Of a stretch of DNA of 64,000 nt, positions 32,066 to 41,350 are shown in pieces. How positions within the stretch are numbered: the first letter of the stretch is position 1; every line of letters begins with the position of its first letter. Below the pieces are notes generated by a model, which was not told the DNA's origin, ran no database searches, and saw only the letters and a list, made by a program, of their open reading frames with translations. Made by a program: the position numbers and the translations under genes. The stretch comes from Halobacillus sp. A1. GTDB taxonomy: Bacteria; Bacillota; Bacilli; Bacillales; Halobacillaceae. The stretch covers positions 62,001 through 126,000 of the forward strand of contig NZ_JAIZEN010000009.1 in assembly GCF_024189295.1 (NCBI RefSeq), written 5' to 3'.

Positions 32066-32949
32066 GTTGGAAAAGCTTAGAAAGCTCAAATGAGCAACAG
32101 GGTACGTCGACAGGTTTTTTTGATCTACTCAAAAGACCTATCGAGATGTATGTGTTCATCGACCCACTTTGCCCGGAATGTTGGTCACTTGAACCCATAT
32201 TAAAAAAGCTTACCATCGAATATGGTCGATTCTTTACCATTCGCCCTATTGTCAGTGGCAATTTGGCATCACTTCAGCAAAGTAATTCCTCAAATTCTGA
32301 AAAGCTGAAGAAAGTATGGGATAATACTGGTTCCCGGACTGGTATGTGCTGTGATGGTGATGTTTGGCTGGAGAATCCAATTTCATCACCCTTAGCCACA
32401 GCTGTAGCCGTCAAGGCAGCGGAGCTTCAAGGAAAGAAAGCGGGTATGCGCTTTCTACGCAAAGTCCAGGAATATGTTTTTCTTGAAAAAAAAGATATAT
32501 CCGATGAGAAGGTGCTGATCGAATGTGCTGAAAAAAGTCGTCTGGACGTTAAAGAGTTTGAAAAAGACCTGCACTCGGAATCAGCCAGGAAAGCCCTTCA
32601 ATGCGATATAAAATTAACTCGCGAAATGGAAGTGGACTCAGCTCCCTCCATCGTCGTCTTTAATGAATCGGAAGAAGAAGCCGGACTGAAAATTACAGGC
32701 ATTTATTCTTATGAAGTTTACGTGAAAGTGTTGAAGGAAATGCTCCAGAAAGATCCAAAACCTTCAACGAAACCGAGTCTTGAAGACTTCTTAAGCCACT
32801 ATCGATTCGTTGCCAACAAAGAAATATCAGTCGTATATGACTGGACGGAACAGCAAACGAAAAAAGAAATGAAGAAGCTCGTTCTTAAACAAAAAGCCAG
32901 AGAAGTTCCCGTGAAGCACGGGGCATTCTGGGAGTATACCGATATTTGA
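32062..32949 (+). CDS. yjbH: ClpXP adaptor protein YjbH (Spx proteolysis)
   Basis: A 295-residue DsbA-fold protein with IDPLCPECWSLEP (a CPEC motif near residue 35), FFTIRPIVSGNL and a long helical insertion, and ending with the YjbH-type TEQQTKKEMKKLVLK. YjbH binds Spx and delivers it to ClpXP; spx itself lies 5.5 kb away. It has a GTG start overlapping the yjbI stop, with GAAAGGAG upstream. Confidence 0.9.
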   Translation: MSWKSLESSNEQQGTSTGFFDLLKRPIEMYVFIDPLCPECWSLEPILKKLTIEYGRFFTIRPIVSGNLASLQQSNSSNSEKLKKVWDNTGSRTGMCCDGDVWLENPISSPLATAVAVKAAELQGKKAGMRFLRKVQEYVFLEKKDISDEKVLIECAEKSRLDVKEFEKDLHSESARKALQCDIKLTREMEVDSAPSIVVFNESEEEAGLKITGIYSYEVYVKVLKEMLQKDPKPSTKPSLEDFLSHYRFVANKEISVVYDWTEQQTKKEMKKLVLKQKAREVPVKHGAFWEYTDI

Positions 32950-32954
32950 AAATC

Positions 32955-33002
32955 CGCCACGGAAAGCTGCTATGTATCGGCTTTCCGTGACGGGTTTTTT
33001 AA
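32955..33002 (+). terminator. Terminator of yjbK-yjbI-yjbH
   Basis: Stem CCGCCACGGAAAGC/GGCTTTCCGTGACGGG with one bulged position and a loop, then six T residues. Confidence 0.85.
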
Positions 33003-33105
33003 TGTTTTCCGATGAGAAAATTTATCCATTTGGTGCGCTCATAATCTCGTCCTTTTTGAATAAAATATCTACGATATGACTATATGAAAAAGGGAGCCCA
33101 GGATT

Positions 33106-33282
33106 ATGAAAGTATGGTTCATCATCTTATATATTGTCGCATTTATAACCATTGGCATCTTCCATCTTTTTGCGCTCATGCGCCTATACCCACTTTATAT
33201 TACGACGCCTCTGTTAGTTCTATCGATTTATTTCTTCTTCACACTTCTTTTTCATCAAAAAAAATTCCGGGGATTCTCTTGA
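33106..33282 (+). CDS. Small two-helix membrane protein (58 aa)
   Basis: Unrecognised 58-residue protein with two hydrophobic helices (WFIILYIVAFITIGIFHLFA; ITTPLLVLSIYFFFTLLFH) joined by a short Arg/Pro loop and a basic tail. AGGGAG lies about 12 bases before the ATG. A terminator hairpin overlaps its 3' end. An alternative frame that covers the same DNA lacks a ribosome binding site. Confidence 0.6.
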   Translation: MKVWFIILYIVAFITIGIFHLFALMRLYPLYITTPLLVLSIYFFFTLLFHQKKFRGFS

Positions 33283-33297
33283 GTCCCCGGAATTTTA
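33260..33297 (+). terminator. Terminator overlapping the small membrane gene
   Basis: 13-bp stem AAAATTCCGGGGA/TCCCCGGAATTTT around the stop codon. Confidence 0.7.
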
Positions 33298-33343
33298 ATG
33301 GTTCGGTTAAAGACTTGTTGATAAAATTACAGAATCTCCTTTA

Positions 33344-33565
33344 TCAGGAAGACACGAACCCACAACTTTTCAAGTCCTCCTCAGGTTTAACCTGAGTCCA
33401 ACCTTCTTTTTTACTCCCTAACCAAAATTTCGTCTGGCTTGGAACTCGTGTGATTAAAGACGCTTCCGTTTTGAAGATTTCTCTTATGATGCTTGCCGAA
33501 TAATATCCTAGATCGCGCAATAGGAGTAAAACACTTTGACTCCCGCGGGAGAAAGAGCTAGGCAA
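33344..33565 (-). pseudogene. Remnant of an IS4-family transposase
   Basis: A short frame containing LLRDLGYYSASIIREI and SLITRVPSQTKFWL, resembling the central D-L-G-Y-F and S-R region of IS4-type DDE transposases. The frame is broken upstream: coding-like sequence continues in other phases to about 33640 with stops. No terminal inverted repeats or target duplication are seen. It lies between a terminator and pepF, in about 380 bases with nothing else. Confidence 0.5.
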
Positions 33566-33664
33566 GATTTACCCAACCACCCCTTCATTTCATACGGTAA
33601 CGAAACCTTCACCTCGGAATCATGTCTTCCTAAAACCTTTCACATTGTTGGATAATTCTCCACA

Positions 33665-35470
33665 CTATTTCAATAGTTCTTCCATTTCATTTAATTTTTG
33701 TTCAAAGACGTCCAGTGCTTCGTAAACAGGGTCCTTCGAAGTCATATCTACACCTGCTTGTTTTAAAACTTCGATTGGGTAGTCACTGCTTCCAGCTTCC
33801 AGAAAGCTCATATAACGATCGACGGCTGGTTTGCCCTCAGATAAAATTTGCTCAGCTAAAGTTGTGGCAGCTGCATAACCTGTGGAATATTGATAGACAT
33901 AGTAACCCATATAAAAGTGAGGAATACGTGCCCATTCAAGACCTATTTCTTCATCTATGACGAGTTCTTCTCCAAAATATTTCTTATTGAGATCATAATA
34001 AATTTCTGTTAATTTATCAGCTGTCAGCGCTTCACCATTTTGTGCATGCATGTAAATCTCATGCTCAAATTCAGCAAACATCGTTTGACGGAACACAGTG
34101 CCTCTGAAGCCTTCTAAAAAATTGTTCAGCAAGTACAGCTTTTCTTTTTTATCGTTTGTCTTCTTCAGCATATAATCGTTCAACAACGCCTCATTACAAG
34201 TCGATGCTACTTCAGCAACAAAAATCGAGTAGTTTCCATACCGATAAGGCTGATTTTTGTGTGTATAGTAACTGTGTAATGAATGACCGAGTTCATGAGC
34301 TAGGGTGAACAAATTGTTCACATCATCCTGCCAATTCATAAGAATGAAAGGGTTTGTCCCGTAATGCCCAGAAGAATAAGCTCCACTTCGTTTCCCTTTA
34401 TTTTCTTCTACATCGATCCAGCGGTTGGCAAAGCCTTCTTTAACTACGTCCACATAGTCTTGTCCAAGCGGGGCAAGACCATTGACAACGAGCTCTTGAG
34501 CTTCTTCATAGGACACTTCAAGCTCAGCGTCTTGTATCAAGGGGGTGTACATATCATACATATGCAATTCATCAAGCTCTAACACCTTCTTACGCAATTC
34601 CACATAACGATGCAATAAAGGTAATCGCTCATTTACAGCGTCAATCAAATTGTCGTAAACTGCTTCCGGAATATTATTTCTGTCAAGAGCAGCTTCTCTT
34701 GCTCGTTCATATTTCTTTGCAGAAGCGAAGTAGTTATTCTTTTTCACATTACCACTCAATGTAGAAGCAAATGTATTTTTGAATTGGCCGAATGTATCGT
34801 ACATAGCTTTAAAAGCTGCTTTCCTGACTTGACGGTTTTCTGACTTCAAGAATCCTACGTATCTTCCATGAGTAAGATCAACCTCTTCCCCTTCTTCATT
34901 TGTAATAGAAGGAAACGTCAAATCTGCATTGTTTAACGCACCAAACGTTTGTGAAGGATTCGATGCCACTTCAGAGAACCCGGCAAGCAATCGTTCTTCT
35001 TGTTCACTAAGTACATGCTCACGACGTCGGGTTACTTCTTTTAACGCATGTTCATACAATTTCAAATCAGGATTCTCGCTTAAAAACTGATCGATCGTTC
35101 CCTCAGGGAGCGCTAAGATTTCTGGAGTGATAAAACTCATGGATGAAGCAACTTTAGTATATAAACTCTCTGCTTTTGCGTTCATTTCCTGATAATAAGA
35201 GTTTGTGGTATCCTGGTCATTCCTCATGTGGGCATAAGTAAACAAAAGACCAATTTGGTTTGATATTTTATCCTGCAGCTTTAATAGATTATATAATTGA
35301 GCAGCAGACTCACCAAGAGTACCTTTGAACTTTTCAACCTCAGGCACTAAATTCTTTACATCCTCAAATTGTTTATACCATTGTTCATCAGTTTCAAATA
35401 TGGATTCTAAATCCCACGTTCGCTCTCTTGGTATTTCATCTCTTTTAGGTAATTGCTTTGTCGATGCCAT
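33665..35470 (-). CDS. pepF: Oligoendopeptidase F (M3B)
   Basis: A 601-residue zinc peptidase with the HExxH motif in LFTLAHELGHSLHSYYT and the downstream Glu ligand in VAEVASTCNEALL, full family length. PepF cleaves peptides in the cytoplasm and in Bacillus inhibits sporulation initiation when overproduced; it follows coiA (B. subtilis yjbG). GGAGGAC precedes the ATG. Confidence 0.95.
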   Translation of the reverse strand: MASTKQLPKRDEIPRERTWDLESIFETDEQWYKQFEDVKNLVPEVEKFKGTLGESAAQLYNLLKLQDKISNQIGLLFTYAHMRNDQDTTNSYYQEMNAKAESLYTKVASSMSFITPEILALPEGTIDQFLSENPDLKLYEHALKEVTRRREHVLSEQEERLLAGFSEVASNPSQTFGALNNADLTFPSITNEEGEEVDLTHGRYVGFLKSENRQVRKAAFKAMYDTFGQFKNTFASTLSGNVKKNNYFASAKKYERAREAALDRNNIPEAVYDNLIDAVNERLPLLHRYVELRKKVLELDELHMYDMYTPLIQDAELEVSYEEAQELVVNGLAPLGQDYVDVVKEGFANRWIDVEENKGKRSGAYSSGHYGTNPFILMNWQDDVNNLFTLAHELGHSLHSYYTHKNQPYRYGNYSIFVAEVASTCNEALLNDYMLKKTNDKKEKLYLLNNFLEGFRGTVFRQTMFAEFEHEIYMHAQNGEALTADKLTEIYYDLNKKYFGEELVIDEEIGLEWARIPHFYMGYYVYQYSTGYAAATTLAEQILSEGKPAVDRYMSFLEAGSSDYPIEVLKQAGVDMTSKDPVYEALDVFEQKLNEMEELLK

Positions 35471-35543
35471 GTATAAAGTCCTCCTCGAAAGTATTTCGTC
35501 ACACTAAATTATTCTAGATGAAAAGTAGAAATCCTGCCTTTTC

Positions 35544-36686
35544 CTATAAAATGTTGAATTGCTTTAATTTGCTTACAACCCATCTGTCTTCTGAAATTGC
35601 CTCATGTACGTTGTTGTGAAATGAAACTTCTTTTAACTTTATCCACCCTTTATCACTCATCCTAGTTACAATATCAAACTTCTCGAGGACATCCATATAT
35701 TCCTGTAGTACATTCGGCGATTCTTCATTTACGGTACTTATGGTTTCTATTTCGGTAAATGTAATCACCTCTCCGATTTTCGTATGCCAGAATGAATCCG
35801 TAATGAAGCGTGTCTGCCAAATATATGGCTCAACTTTTGCGAGAACCTGTCCTTGTACAGGAAGATAACACAAGCTAGGGATCAGAGAATAGTGTAAACT
35901 CTTCAAATACAAAGATTGTCGCCATTGCTTTTCCCGGCTGCTCGCGTGTTTACGATAAATTGTACGGTAGCGGTACAGCACTTGTTCCCACAAAGGGTAT
36001 AGAGGTTCAGCAGAAGAAACAGAGGGAGTAAATAATTGAGGGAATGAAGATGAATGAAGGCGGTAATTTTTAAATGCAGCGAAGTGTTTAGAAGAGGAAT
36101 AACTTCCTAATGTGTGTGTTTCAATTATAGCTTTTGCATTTACATCCAAAAAATACATCCGATACTGACCGTGAATTTTATACACTAGAGATTTATGAAG
36201 GCCATCCAAAATAAGGTTGAATTCACCTTTTCGTTTCAACTGGTTTTTCCCAAGAATCCACAAAGGGAAAATCCCCTCCTTTCTGAAACCTTCTGTTCTT
36301 TTCTGTATAACAGATACTGGAATAGTTGCACATTGCAATTCTACGGCGACCTTTTTGCTATTGACTTCGAACAACAAATCAGGTCTCTGTTGAATCCCAG
36401 GTAAAAATTTTTCGACTTCTACATTAAATCCCTGGGAAGACAGCCATTTATAAAGCAGCCATTTACCTGATTCATGATATTCACTTTCACCACGATTTTT
36501 GGTTTCACAAGTGCTGGACGGAAAATGCGCAAAGTGAGGGGTCGTGCTGCTTCCAGATTTTACGATGAGGAGTTCCTTACAGGTGGGGCAGTAAAATGAA
36601 GATTCTTTTTTTAATTGTTGGAGAACAGAAGCAGGCTCCTGAAATAAAGAAGAGAGCTTTCCATTCTCATTAAATGCATAGAACAT
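35544..36686 (-). CDS. coiA: Competence protein CoiA
   Basis: A 380-residue CoiA-like protein: N-terminal zinc-type FYCPTCKELLIVKSG, PHFAHFPSSTC, ESEYHESGKWLLYKWL, then the nuclease-like PDLLFEVNSKKVAVELQCATI (PD...ELQ core). CoiA is needed for efficient recombination of imported DNA in competent cells. CAGGAGGTG precedes the ATG. It lies between mecA and pepF as in B. subtilis. Confidence 0.9.
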   Translation of the reverse strand: MFYAFNENGKLSSLFQEPASVLQQLKKESSFYCPTCKELLIVKSGSSTTPHFAHFPSSTCETKNRGESEYHESGKWLLYKWLSSQGFNVEVEKFLPGIQQRPDLLFEVNSKKVAVELQCATIPVSVIQKRTEGFRKEGIFPLWILGKNQLKRKGEFNLILDGLHKSLVYKIHGQYRMYFLDVNAKAIIETHTLGSYSSSKHFAAFKNYRLHSSSFPQLFTPSVSSAEPLYPLWEQVLYRYRTIYRKHASSREKQWRQSLYLKSLHYSLIPSLCYLPVQGQVLAKVEPYIWQTRFITDSFWHTKIGEVITFTEIETISTVNEESPNVLQEYMDVLEKFDIVTRMSDKGWIKLKEVSFHNNVHEAISEDRWVVSKLKQFNIL

Positions 36687-36742
36687 AAGTCACCTCCTGT
36701 ATTCGTAAATTCGACATAACTACGTAAAACCCTTTAATAAAC

Positions 36743-36770
36743 AAAAAAAAGCGCACTACATAAAGTGCGC
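36743..36770 (-). terminator. Terminator of mecA
   Basis: On the minus strand GCGCACT/AGTGCGC stem followed by eight T residues, directly downstream of mecA. Confidence 0.8.
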
Positions 36771-36772
36771 GC

Positions 36773-37474
36773 TTACTTATCAGCAGGGAAATGTTCTTTC
36801 ACTTGCTGAAGTGCCTGCTCAGCAAATATTGATTTTCCATACTCCTGAAGACGATAAATCGTTACAGAAGATTCATGTCCAAATTCCATTAACTGACTAA
36901 GAATATTTTCTTGTTCATTATCACTCATATTTTCATCGTTGAACTGAATATATAAATAATAAGCACTTTCAAAATGATACAATGCATCATCAATTAGATT
37001 CGCTTTATTATCCATATAGTGACTTAATTGAATGACATCTTCAAAGTCAGTAAAGCGTAAAGTGAAATTAAGCGGAGCTAAATCATCCTCATCGGATTCT
37101 TCTTGATCGTTTGTGGATTCTTCTGCATCTGAATTATATTTATCGTCAAGTAGATTATCAAGGTTTTCGTCTACAGGTACATCAATTGATTTACCCTCAT
37201 CACTAGGGAGTTCGAGCTTTTGACCATCTTGGGAAACCTGCGCTTTAGTAACGATCACTTCTAGCCCTTTGTCCATTGCTTGAACTTGAATCCAAAGCGG
37301 ACCGTCAGCTTGAAAGTTCTCTTGGTCATTAACTTCATCCATCATTTCCCAAAAAAGCTGTTCGCTGCGTTCGCGGTTATACCATATCTCTTCGCGGTCA
37401 AAGCCTAGCTGTTCTACGTCGTGATAGGAAACATAAAATTTAACAGTGTTCTCATTAATGCGTTCGATTTCCAT
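36773..37474 (-). CDS. mecA: Adaptor protein MecA
   Basis: A 233-residue adaptor for ClpC. The N-terminal substrate-binding part is MEIERINENTVKFYVSYHDV, EEIWYNRERSEQLFWEMMDE; an acidic linker (residues 105-130) is followed by the C-terminal ClpC-binding domain (FTLRFTDFEDVIQLSHYM). MecA targets ComK and other proteins to ClpCP. AAGGGAG precedes the ATG. A 16-bp perfect palindrome lies 80-95 bases upstream of the start. Confidence 0.93.
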   Translation of the reverse strand: MEIERINENTVKFYVSYHDVEQLGFDREEIWYNRERSEQLFWEMMDEVNDQENFQADGPLWIQVQAMDKGLEVIVTKAQVSQDGQKLELPSDEGKSIDVPVDENLDNLLDDKYNSDAEESTNDQEESDEDDLAPLNFTLRFTDFEDVIQLSHYMDNKANLIDDALYHFESAYYLYIQFNDENMSDNEQENILSQLMEFGHESSVTIYRLQEYGKSIFAEQALQQVKEHFPADK

Positions 37475-37758
37475 TTCTCTCTCTCCCTTCTATCGATTTG
37501 TAGGCGGAAGGGATCGTAAACCCTAAATCGCTTATAAATAACTTACCCTTCAGGTTAAAGCTTTAACCCTCGTGATGCAATAGCGTAAGGATTGATGTAC
37601 TTCTATTGTATGACAGTAATACGAAAATGGAAAACAAATTGCTTCGAATCAGCGGATAACCAGAAAACAAGCCATAGATCATCTTATTTATTTAAGGTTG
37701 GCTTTCCATTCTAGCTTATTTTTTGAAATTTGTCACTACTTGGAGGGGTTGTTTTTTT
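37475..37758. other. Divergent promoter region of mecA and yjbE-like gene
   Basis: About 280 bases with no gene. It contains the palindrome at 37553-37568. I see no yybP-ykoY-type riboswitch consensus in front of the TerC-family gene. Confidence 0.5.
37553..37568. promoter_or_regulatory. 16-bp perfect palindrome GGTTAAAGCTTTAACC
   Basis: Perfect dyad with no loop, between mecA and the divergent TerC-family gene. No T-run follows, so it is a possible operator rather than a terminator. Confidence 0.4.
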
Positions 37759-38421
37759 ATGAATTGGGACATGCTTGAGCCTATACTGATCATTATAGGC
37801 ATCGATATTATTTTAGGTGGAGATAATGCTGTCGTTATAGCACTTGCAAGTAGAAACCTTCCCCCTAAGCAGCGGAATAAGGCTGTTTTAATGGGTACCG
37901 GACTAGCAATCGTATCAAGAGTGCTGCTCACGATGGTCGCTTTATACCTTCTACACATTCCTTATCTGCGATTAATTGGCGGAGTACTTCTTATTTACAT
38001 CGCCATTAAGCTGTTGATTGATAATGAAGACACCGCTTCGATTAAAAGCGGTGACAGCTTATTCAGTGCCATAAAAACCATTGTTTTTGCAGATATTGTC
38101 ATGGGCTTCGATAATGTGCTGGCCATTGCAGGAGCCTCACACGGAAATATCACTTTAGTGATTTTCGGCTTACTCATATCTGTGCCCATAATCATATGGG
38201 GAAGTCGCATCATTTTAAAGCTAATGGAAAGATTCTCTATTTTAGTTTACATCGGAGCAGGGATATTAGCATTTACAGCTGGAGAAATGATACTGGAGGA
38301 CCCGCACGTATCAGAATTATTTTATCATGTGAATCCAATGCTTACTTTATTTCCATTGATGATGGTCCTTGTAACAATATCTATCGGTTATTTTTATAAC
38401 AGACAAGCTATTGAAAAATAA
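37759..38421 (+). CDS. TerC-family membrane protein (YjbE-like)
   Basis: A 220-residue TerC/YjbE membrane protein with seven hydrophobic helices. The acidic motifs GGDNAVVIALASR and FADIVMGFDNVLAIAG are the signature of the family, members of which export manganese or help metallate secreted enzymes. The start at 37759 is preceded by GGAGGGG; a longer frame would include that site. Convergent with spx across a shared terminator. Confidence 0.9.
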   Translation: MNWDMLEPILIIIGIDIILGGDNAVVIALASRNLPPKQRNKAVLMGTGLAIVSRVLLTMVALYLLHIPYLRLIGGVLLIYIAIKLLIDNEDTASIKSGDSLFSAIKTIVFADIVMGFDNVLAIAGASHGNITLVIFGLLISVPIIIWGSRIILKLMERFSILVYIGAGILAFTAGEMILEDPHVSELFYHVNPMLTLFPLMMVLVTISIGYFYNRQAIEK

Positions 38422-38459
38422 AAAAACTGTTCCGATTTTTGGTCGGGACAGTTTTTTAA
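38421..38459. terminator. Bidirectional terminator yjbE-like / spx
   Basis: Stem AAAAAACTGTTCCGA/TCGGGACAGTTTTTT with a 7-nt loop (one mismatch), T-runs on both strands. Confidence 0.88.
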
Positions 38460-38461
38460 TG

Positions 38462-38857
38462 TTAATTGACAAGACGCTGGGCTTCCTTAAGCTGGAACGT
38501 GCGGACGCTTCTGGGCAGAAAGCGGCGAATCTCGTCTTCGTTGTATCCGACTTGAAGGCGCTTGTCATCAATGATGATTGGGCGTCGCAACAACCCGGGA
38601 TTTTCTTGAATAAGATCGAAAAGATCTTGCATAGGTAATTGGTCAAAATCAACTTTCAACTTTTGGAATACTTTAGAACGAGTAGAAATGATTTCTTCTG
38701 TACCGTCTTCAGTCATTCTCAGAATTTCTTTAATTTCATCAATAGTTAAAGGTTCGGAGAAAATATTCCTTTCAGTATAAGGAATATTATGTTCCTCAAG
38801 CCACGCTTTTGCTTTCCGGCAAGATGTACAACTTGGTGAGGTATAAAGTGTTACCAT
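38462..38857 (-). CDS. spx: Global transcriptional regulator Spx
   Basis: A 131-residue ArsC-fold regulator that binds the RNA polymerase alpha subunit. The redox switch CTSC is at 10-13, followed by [18 protein letters not shown], the Arg/Pro segment [23 protein letters not shown], and ending in the LPR-type tail region recognised by YjbH. Full family length. In B. subtilis spx follows yjbC, as here. Its level should be set by YjbH-ClpXP (yjbH is at 32062). Confidence 0.96.
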   Translation of the reverse strand: MVTLYTSPSCTSCRKAKAWLEEHNIPYTERNIFSEPLTIDEIKEILRMTEDGTEEIISTRSKVFQKLKVDFDQLPMQDLFDLIQENPGLLRRPIIIDDKRLQVGYNEDEIRRFLPRSVRTFQLKEAQRLVN

Positions 38858-39120
38858 ACAGATACTTCACTCCTCGAGATTTATTGTATTGCATTATTTA
38901 AAAATCCTAATTTAAAATTAGTATAATCTAATCTTATGTATTTACTATAACACATTTGTCAACTAAAATCTATATTGCAATGTGTTAAAAGATTTACATT
39001 ATTGATTAAACTATAAAATTAAAGTGTTATACAGTAATTTACCACAATTTCGAGGTGTTCAAACCTAAAACCTGAAGAATTTTGTGAAGAATTTCATTTT
39101 CAACTATGCCAAGTTATTGA

Positions 39121-39150
39121 AAATCCCCGCCTTTAGTATTGGCAGGGATT
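39121..39150 (-). terminator. Hairpin between yjbC-like gene and spx
   Basis: On the minus strand AATCCCTGCC/GGCGGGGATT stem with a short, imperfect T-tract. Probably partial, so spx may be read both from the yjbC promoter and from its own promoter in 38858-39120. Confidence 0.5.
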
Positions 39151-39156
39151 ACTGAA

Positions 39157-39741
39157 TTATAATTTCTTCAAGTCTTTTAAAATATCGTCTGCTTCACGTT
39201 TTTCATCGATCGTCAATACTTCATCGACAGGCTGATATGATTTTCCGTAAAACTCACTATCTTTGTAAGTGTGAATTTCTTCATACATTCTTTTCATCTG
39301 TTCATAAATTTCTTCTTCAGATGCATCTTCAGGAGACCAGTAGAGGATTTCCATTGGATTGGGTTCATTCGTGGCAAGCGAACGTCGGGTATAACCAATA
39401 GATTGAGCGTGCTTAAAGCCTTCTCTTTGATAAAAGTGAAGACGTTTCGCTGTATCAGTTTCTTCATAATCGACAGGTTCTACTTCCAGGATGATCGGTT
39501 TACCCTTCGCTTTCATTTTTTCGATTAGTTGGTGGCCTAAGCCTTGACCTCTTGCATCAGACGATACGTAGACGTAATCAATGAAAATGAAAGAATTGAA
39601 CTCAGCATACATTAAGACGTGATGCTCGCCTTCATCTTTATAATATACATCGCTTTTTTCTTTTAAAAGAGTTTCCATATGTTCTTCAGATTTCATTTCC
39701 TCTACAGGAAAGTATTGTTTAAGCTTTTTATACCAACTCAT
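39157..39741 (-). CDS. GNAT-family acetyltransferase, YjbC
   Basis: A 194-residue GNAT enzyme: VSSDARGQGLGHQLIEKMKAKGK is the acetyl-CoA loop, then ILEVEPVDYEETDTAKR and RLHFYQREGF. The acidic C-terminus carries an extra helix. It matches YjbC by position upstream of spx. GGGAG precedes the ATG. Substrate unknown. Confidence 0.85.
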   Translation of the reverse strand: MSWYKKLKQYFPVEEMKSEEHMETLLKEKSDVYYKDEGEHHVLMYAEFNSFIFIDYVYVSSDARGQGLGHQLIEKMKAKGKPIILEVEPVDYEETDTAKRLHFYQREGFKHAQSIGYTRRSLATNEPNPMEILYWSPEDASEEEIYEQMKRMYEEIHTYKDSEFYGKSYQPVDEVLTIDEKREADDILKDLKKL

Positions 39742-39874
39742 TGATCTACTCCCTTATCAATTGATAATTACATTATAACTGATTCTTGATTCATTGTTAA
39801 ATTGATACCGGTTACAAAATCTATTGTTTGCATAAAATGGGGGTAATATCCATTGTGATTTCACTTAAAAATAT

Positions 39875-39912
39875 TTAAAAATCTCGCACCAATCGATGAT
39901 CGATGCGAGAAA
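39875..39912 (-). terminator. Terminator of the DUF4015 gene
   Basis: On the minus strand TCTCGCATCGAT paired with the ATCGATTGGTGCGAGA side, followed by TTTTTAAATATTTTT. Confidence 0.7.
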
Positions 39913-39970
39913 ATCTCCATTATGTTTGTAATATTAAACCCTGGCAGGTAAACTTGAAGGCCGCCCACTC

Positions 39971-41176
39971 TTAAGGAGTATAATCTACACCTTTTGTATA
40001 ATTGTTCGTGGCATTCCACAATAAATACTCTTCAATTCCGTTGTCATATAATGCTCGAATCTGGTCTTCCACTTCGGCTTTACCATATTGGAATGTCGAT
40101 CCGGAATAAAGCCAAGGTGCCTCAAAATCCTGAAGCCATGGCCGGGAAACGGGAGGTTCTTCTAATGCACCAAGTATTTTGTTTTCTACCTTTGAATATT
40201 CATCGATGATATTATACGGCTCTGTGTCAGGTTTATCAATACCGAAATAAGGTCCCCAATGACTCGGATAAATCATTGAGGAAATAACATCTACATTACT
40301 AGAGATTTGTGAAAAATTCTGTCCAATGCCCGGTGATTCCTCAATTGTTGCAGCATAACCGAATATATCTACTGAAACGTCAACATCATAATCACTTAAA
40401 TCCTGGCGGGCGTATTCCACAAAATCAGTTACAGCGCTCACACGTTTTTTAATATTAGATTCTTCAGAATCCGCATATTCTCCTTCATCATATTGCAGCT
40501 CTTCATCACGGTTTTCAAATCCCTCTGGGAACCGGACGTAATCAAATTGAATTTCTTGGAATCCCAACTCTGCAGCCATTTTTGCAATCTCTAAATTATA
40601 TTCCCATACTTCTTTCTTAAAAGGATTTACAAAAGCTTCATTTCGACTGTTTCTCCAAACCTCACCATTTTTTTGAAAGGAGAGGTCCGGTCGTTCTTCA
40701 GCTAATAAATTATCTTTGAACACAACCACACGAGCAATTGGATATATATTTTTTTCTTGTAACTCTTCTAGCATTTTTCTAGGATCATTTATGTATGGCT
40801 CTGCAATATCTGCATATGGTGAATCTTCTGGCGGTTCAAATGAAATGTTCCCATGATCTTCTTTGACATCGATTACCATTGCATTTAAATCCGTGCTTTC
40901 GACAAGTTCGGTCAGCCCTTCCATTTTTGCACCGCCAGCCGAAGGACCGGTGACATATATCCCTCTAACAGCATCAGGATATTCAAAATCCAAACCAGCA
41001 TCAAATACAAAGCGGGCAATCCTATCTGGTATATCCAAGGTTTGCAAATTTAAGTCTTTTCCATAATGGTCCTTCGCCTCCATTTGAGCCTCGGCATCTG
41101 ATACAGTAAATAACAGTAAAGAAACAAAAAATAAAAGGCATGTAAAAATAATTTTGTTAAAATAACATTTCCCCAT
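39971..41176 (-). CDS. Secreted DUF4015 putative glycoside hydrolase
   Basis: A 401-residue exported protein. The signal peptide is MGKCYFNKIIFTCLLFFVSL ending near SDAEAQ. The rest is a TIM-barrel-like DUF4015 domain: AMVIDVKEDHGNISFE, YPIARVVVFKD, GFQEIQFDYVRFP, SVDIFGYAA, SSMIYPSHWGPYF. These segments carry conserved Asp/Glu residues typical of carbohydrate-active barrels. Substrate unknown. It may be a cell-envelope glycan hydrolase. AGAAGGGG is near the ATG. Confidence 0.85.
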   Translation of the reverse strand: MGKCYFNKIIFTCLLFFVSLLLFTVSDAEAQMEAKDHYGKDLNLQTLDIPDRIARFVFDAGLDFEYPDAVRGIYVTGPSAGGAKMEGLTELVESTDLNAMVIDVKEDHGNISFEPPEDSPYADIAEPYINDPRKMLEELQEKNIYPIARVVVFKDNLLAEERPDLSFQKNGEVWRNSRNEAFVNPFKKEVWEYNLEIAKMAAELGFQEIQFDYVRFPEGFENRDEELQYDEGEYADSEESNIKKRVSAVTDFVEYARQDLSDYDVDVSVDIFGYAATIEESPGIGQNFSQISSNVDVISSMIYPSHWGPYFGIDKPDTEPYNIIDEYSKVENKILGALEEPPVSRPWLQDFEAPWLYSGSTFQYGKAEVEDQIRALYDNGIEEYLLWNATNNYTKGVDYTP

Positions 41177-41300
41177 CTAACCCCTTCTTCCAATCTGTAA
41201 TTTTCTAATTCTATTATATAAGAGAATAGTATGTAATGAATAGTCTTGCATTGTATTTTTTGCGTTTTTTTCTATTTTTTCCAATAGTAACCACTCAAAA

Positions 41301-41335
41301 AAAAGAGCCTTACTCCATAAGCGTAAGGCTCTTTT
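41301..41335. terminator. Terminator of the opp operon
   Basis: 13-bp stem AAAAGAGCCTTAC/GTAAGGCTCTTTT with a 9-nt loop, A/T tracts on both sides. Confidence 0.88.
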
Positions 41336-41350
41336 CATTTAATTATCATG

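Noticed and set aside
37640-37758. yybP-ykoY manganese riboswitch in front of the TerC-family gene
   Set aside because: The conserved purine-rich and GGA segments of that riboswitch are not visible.
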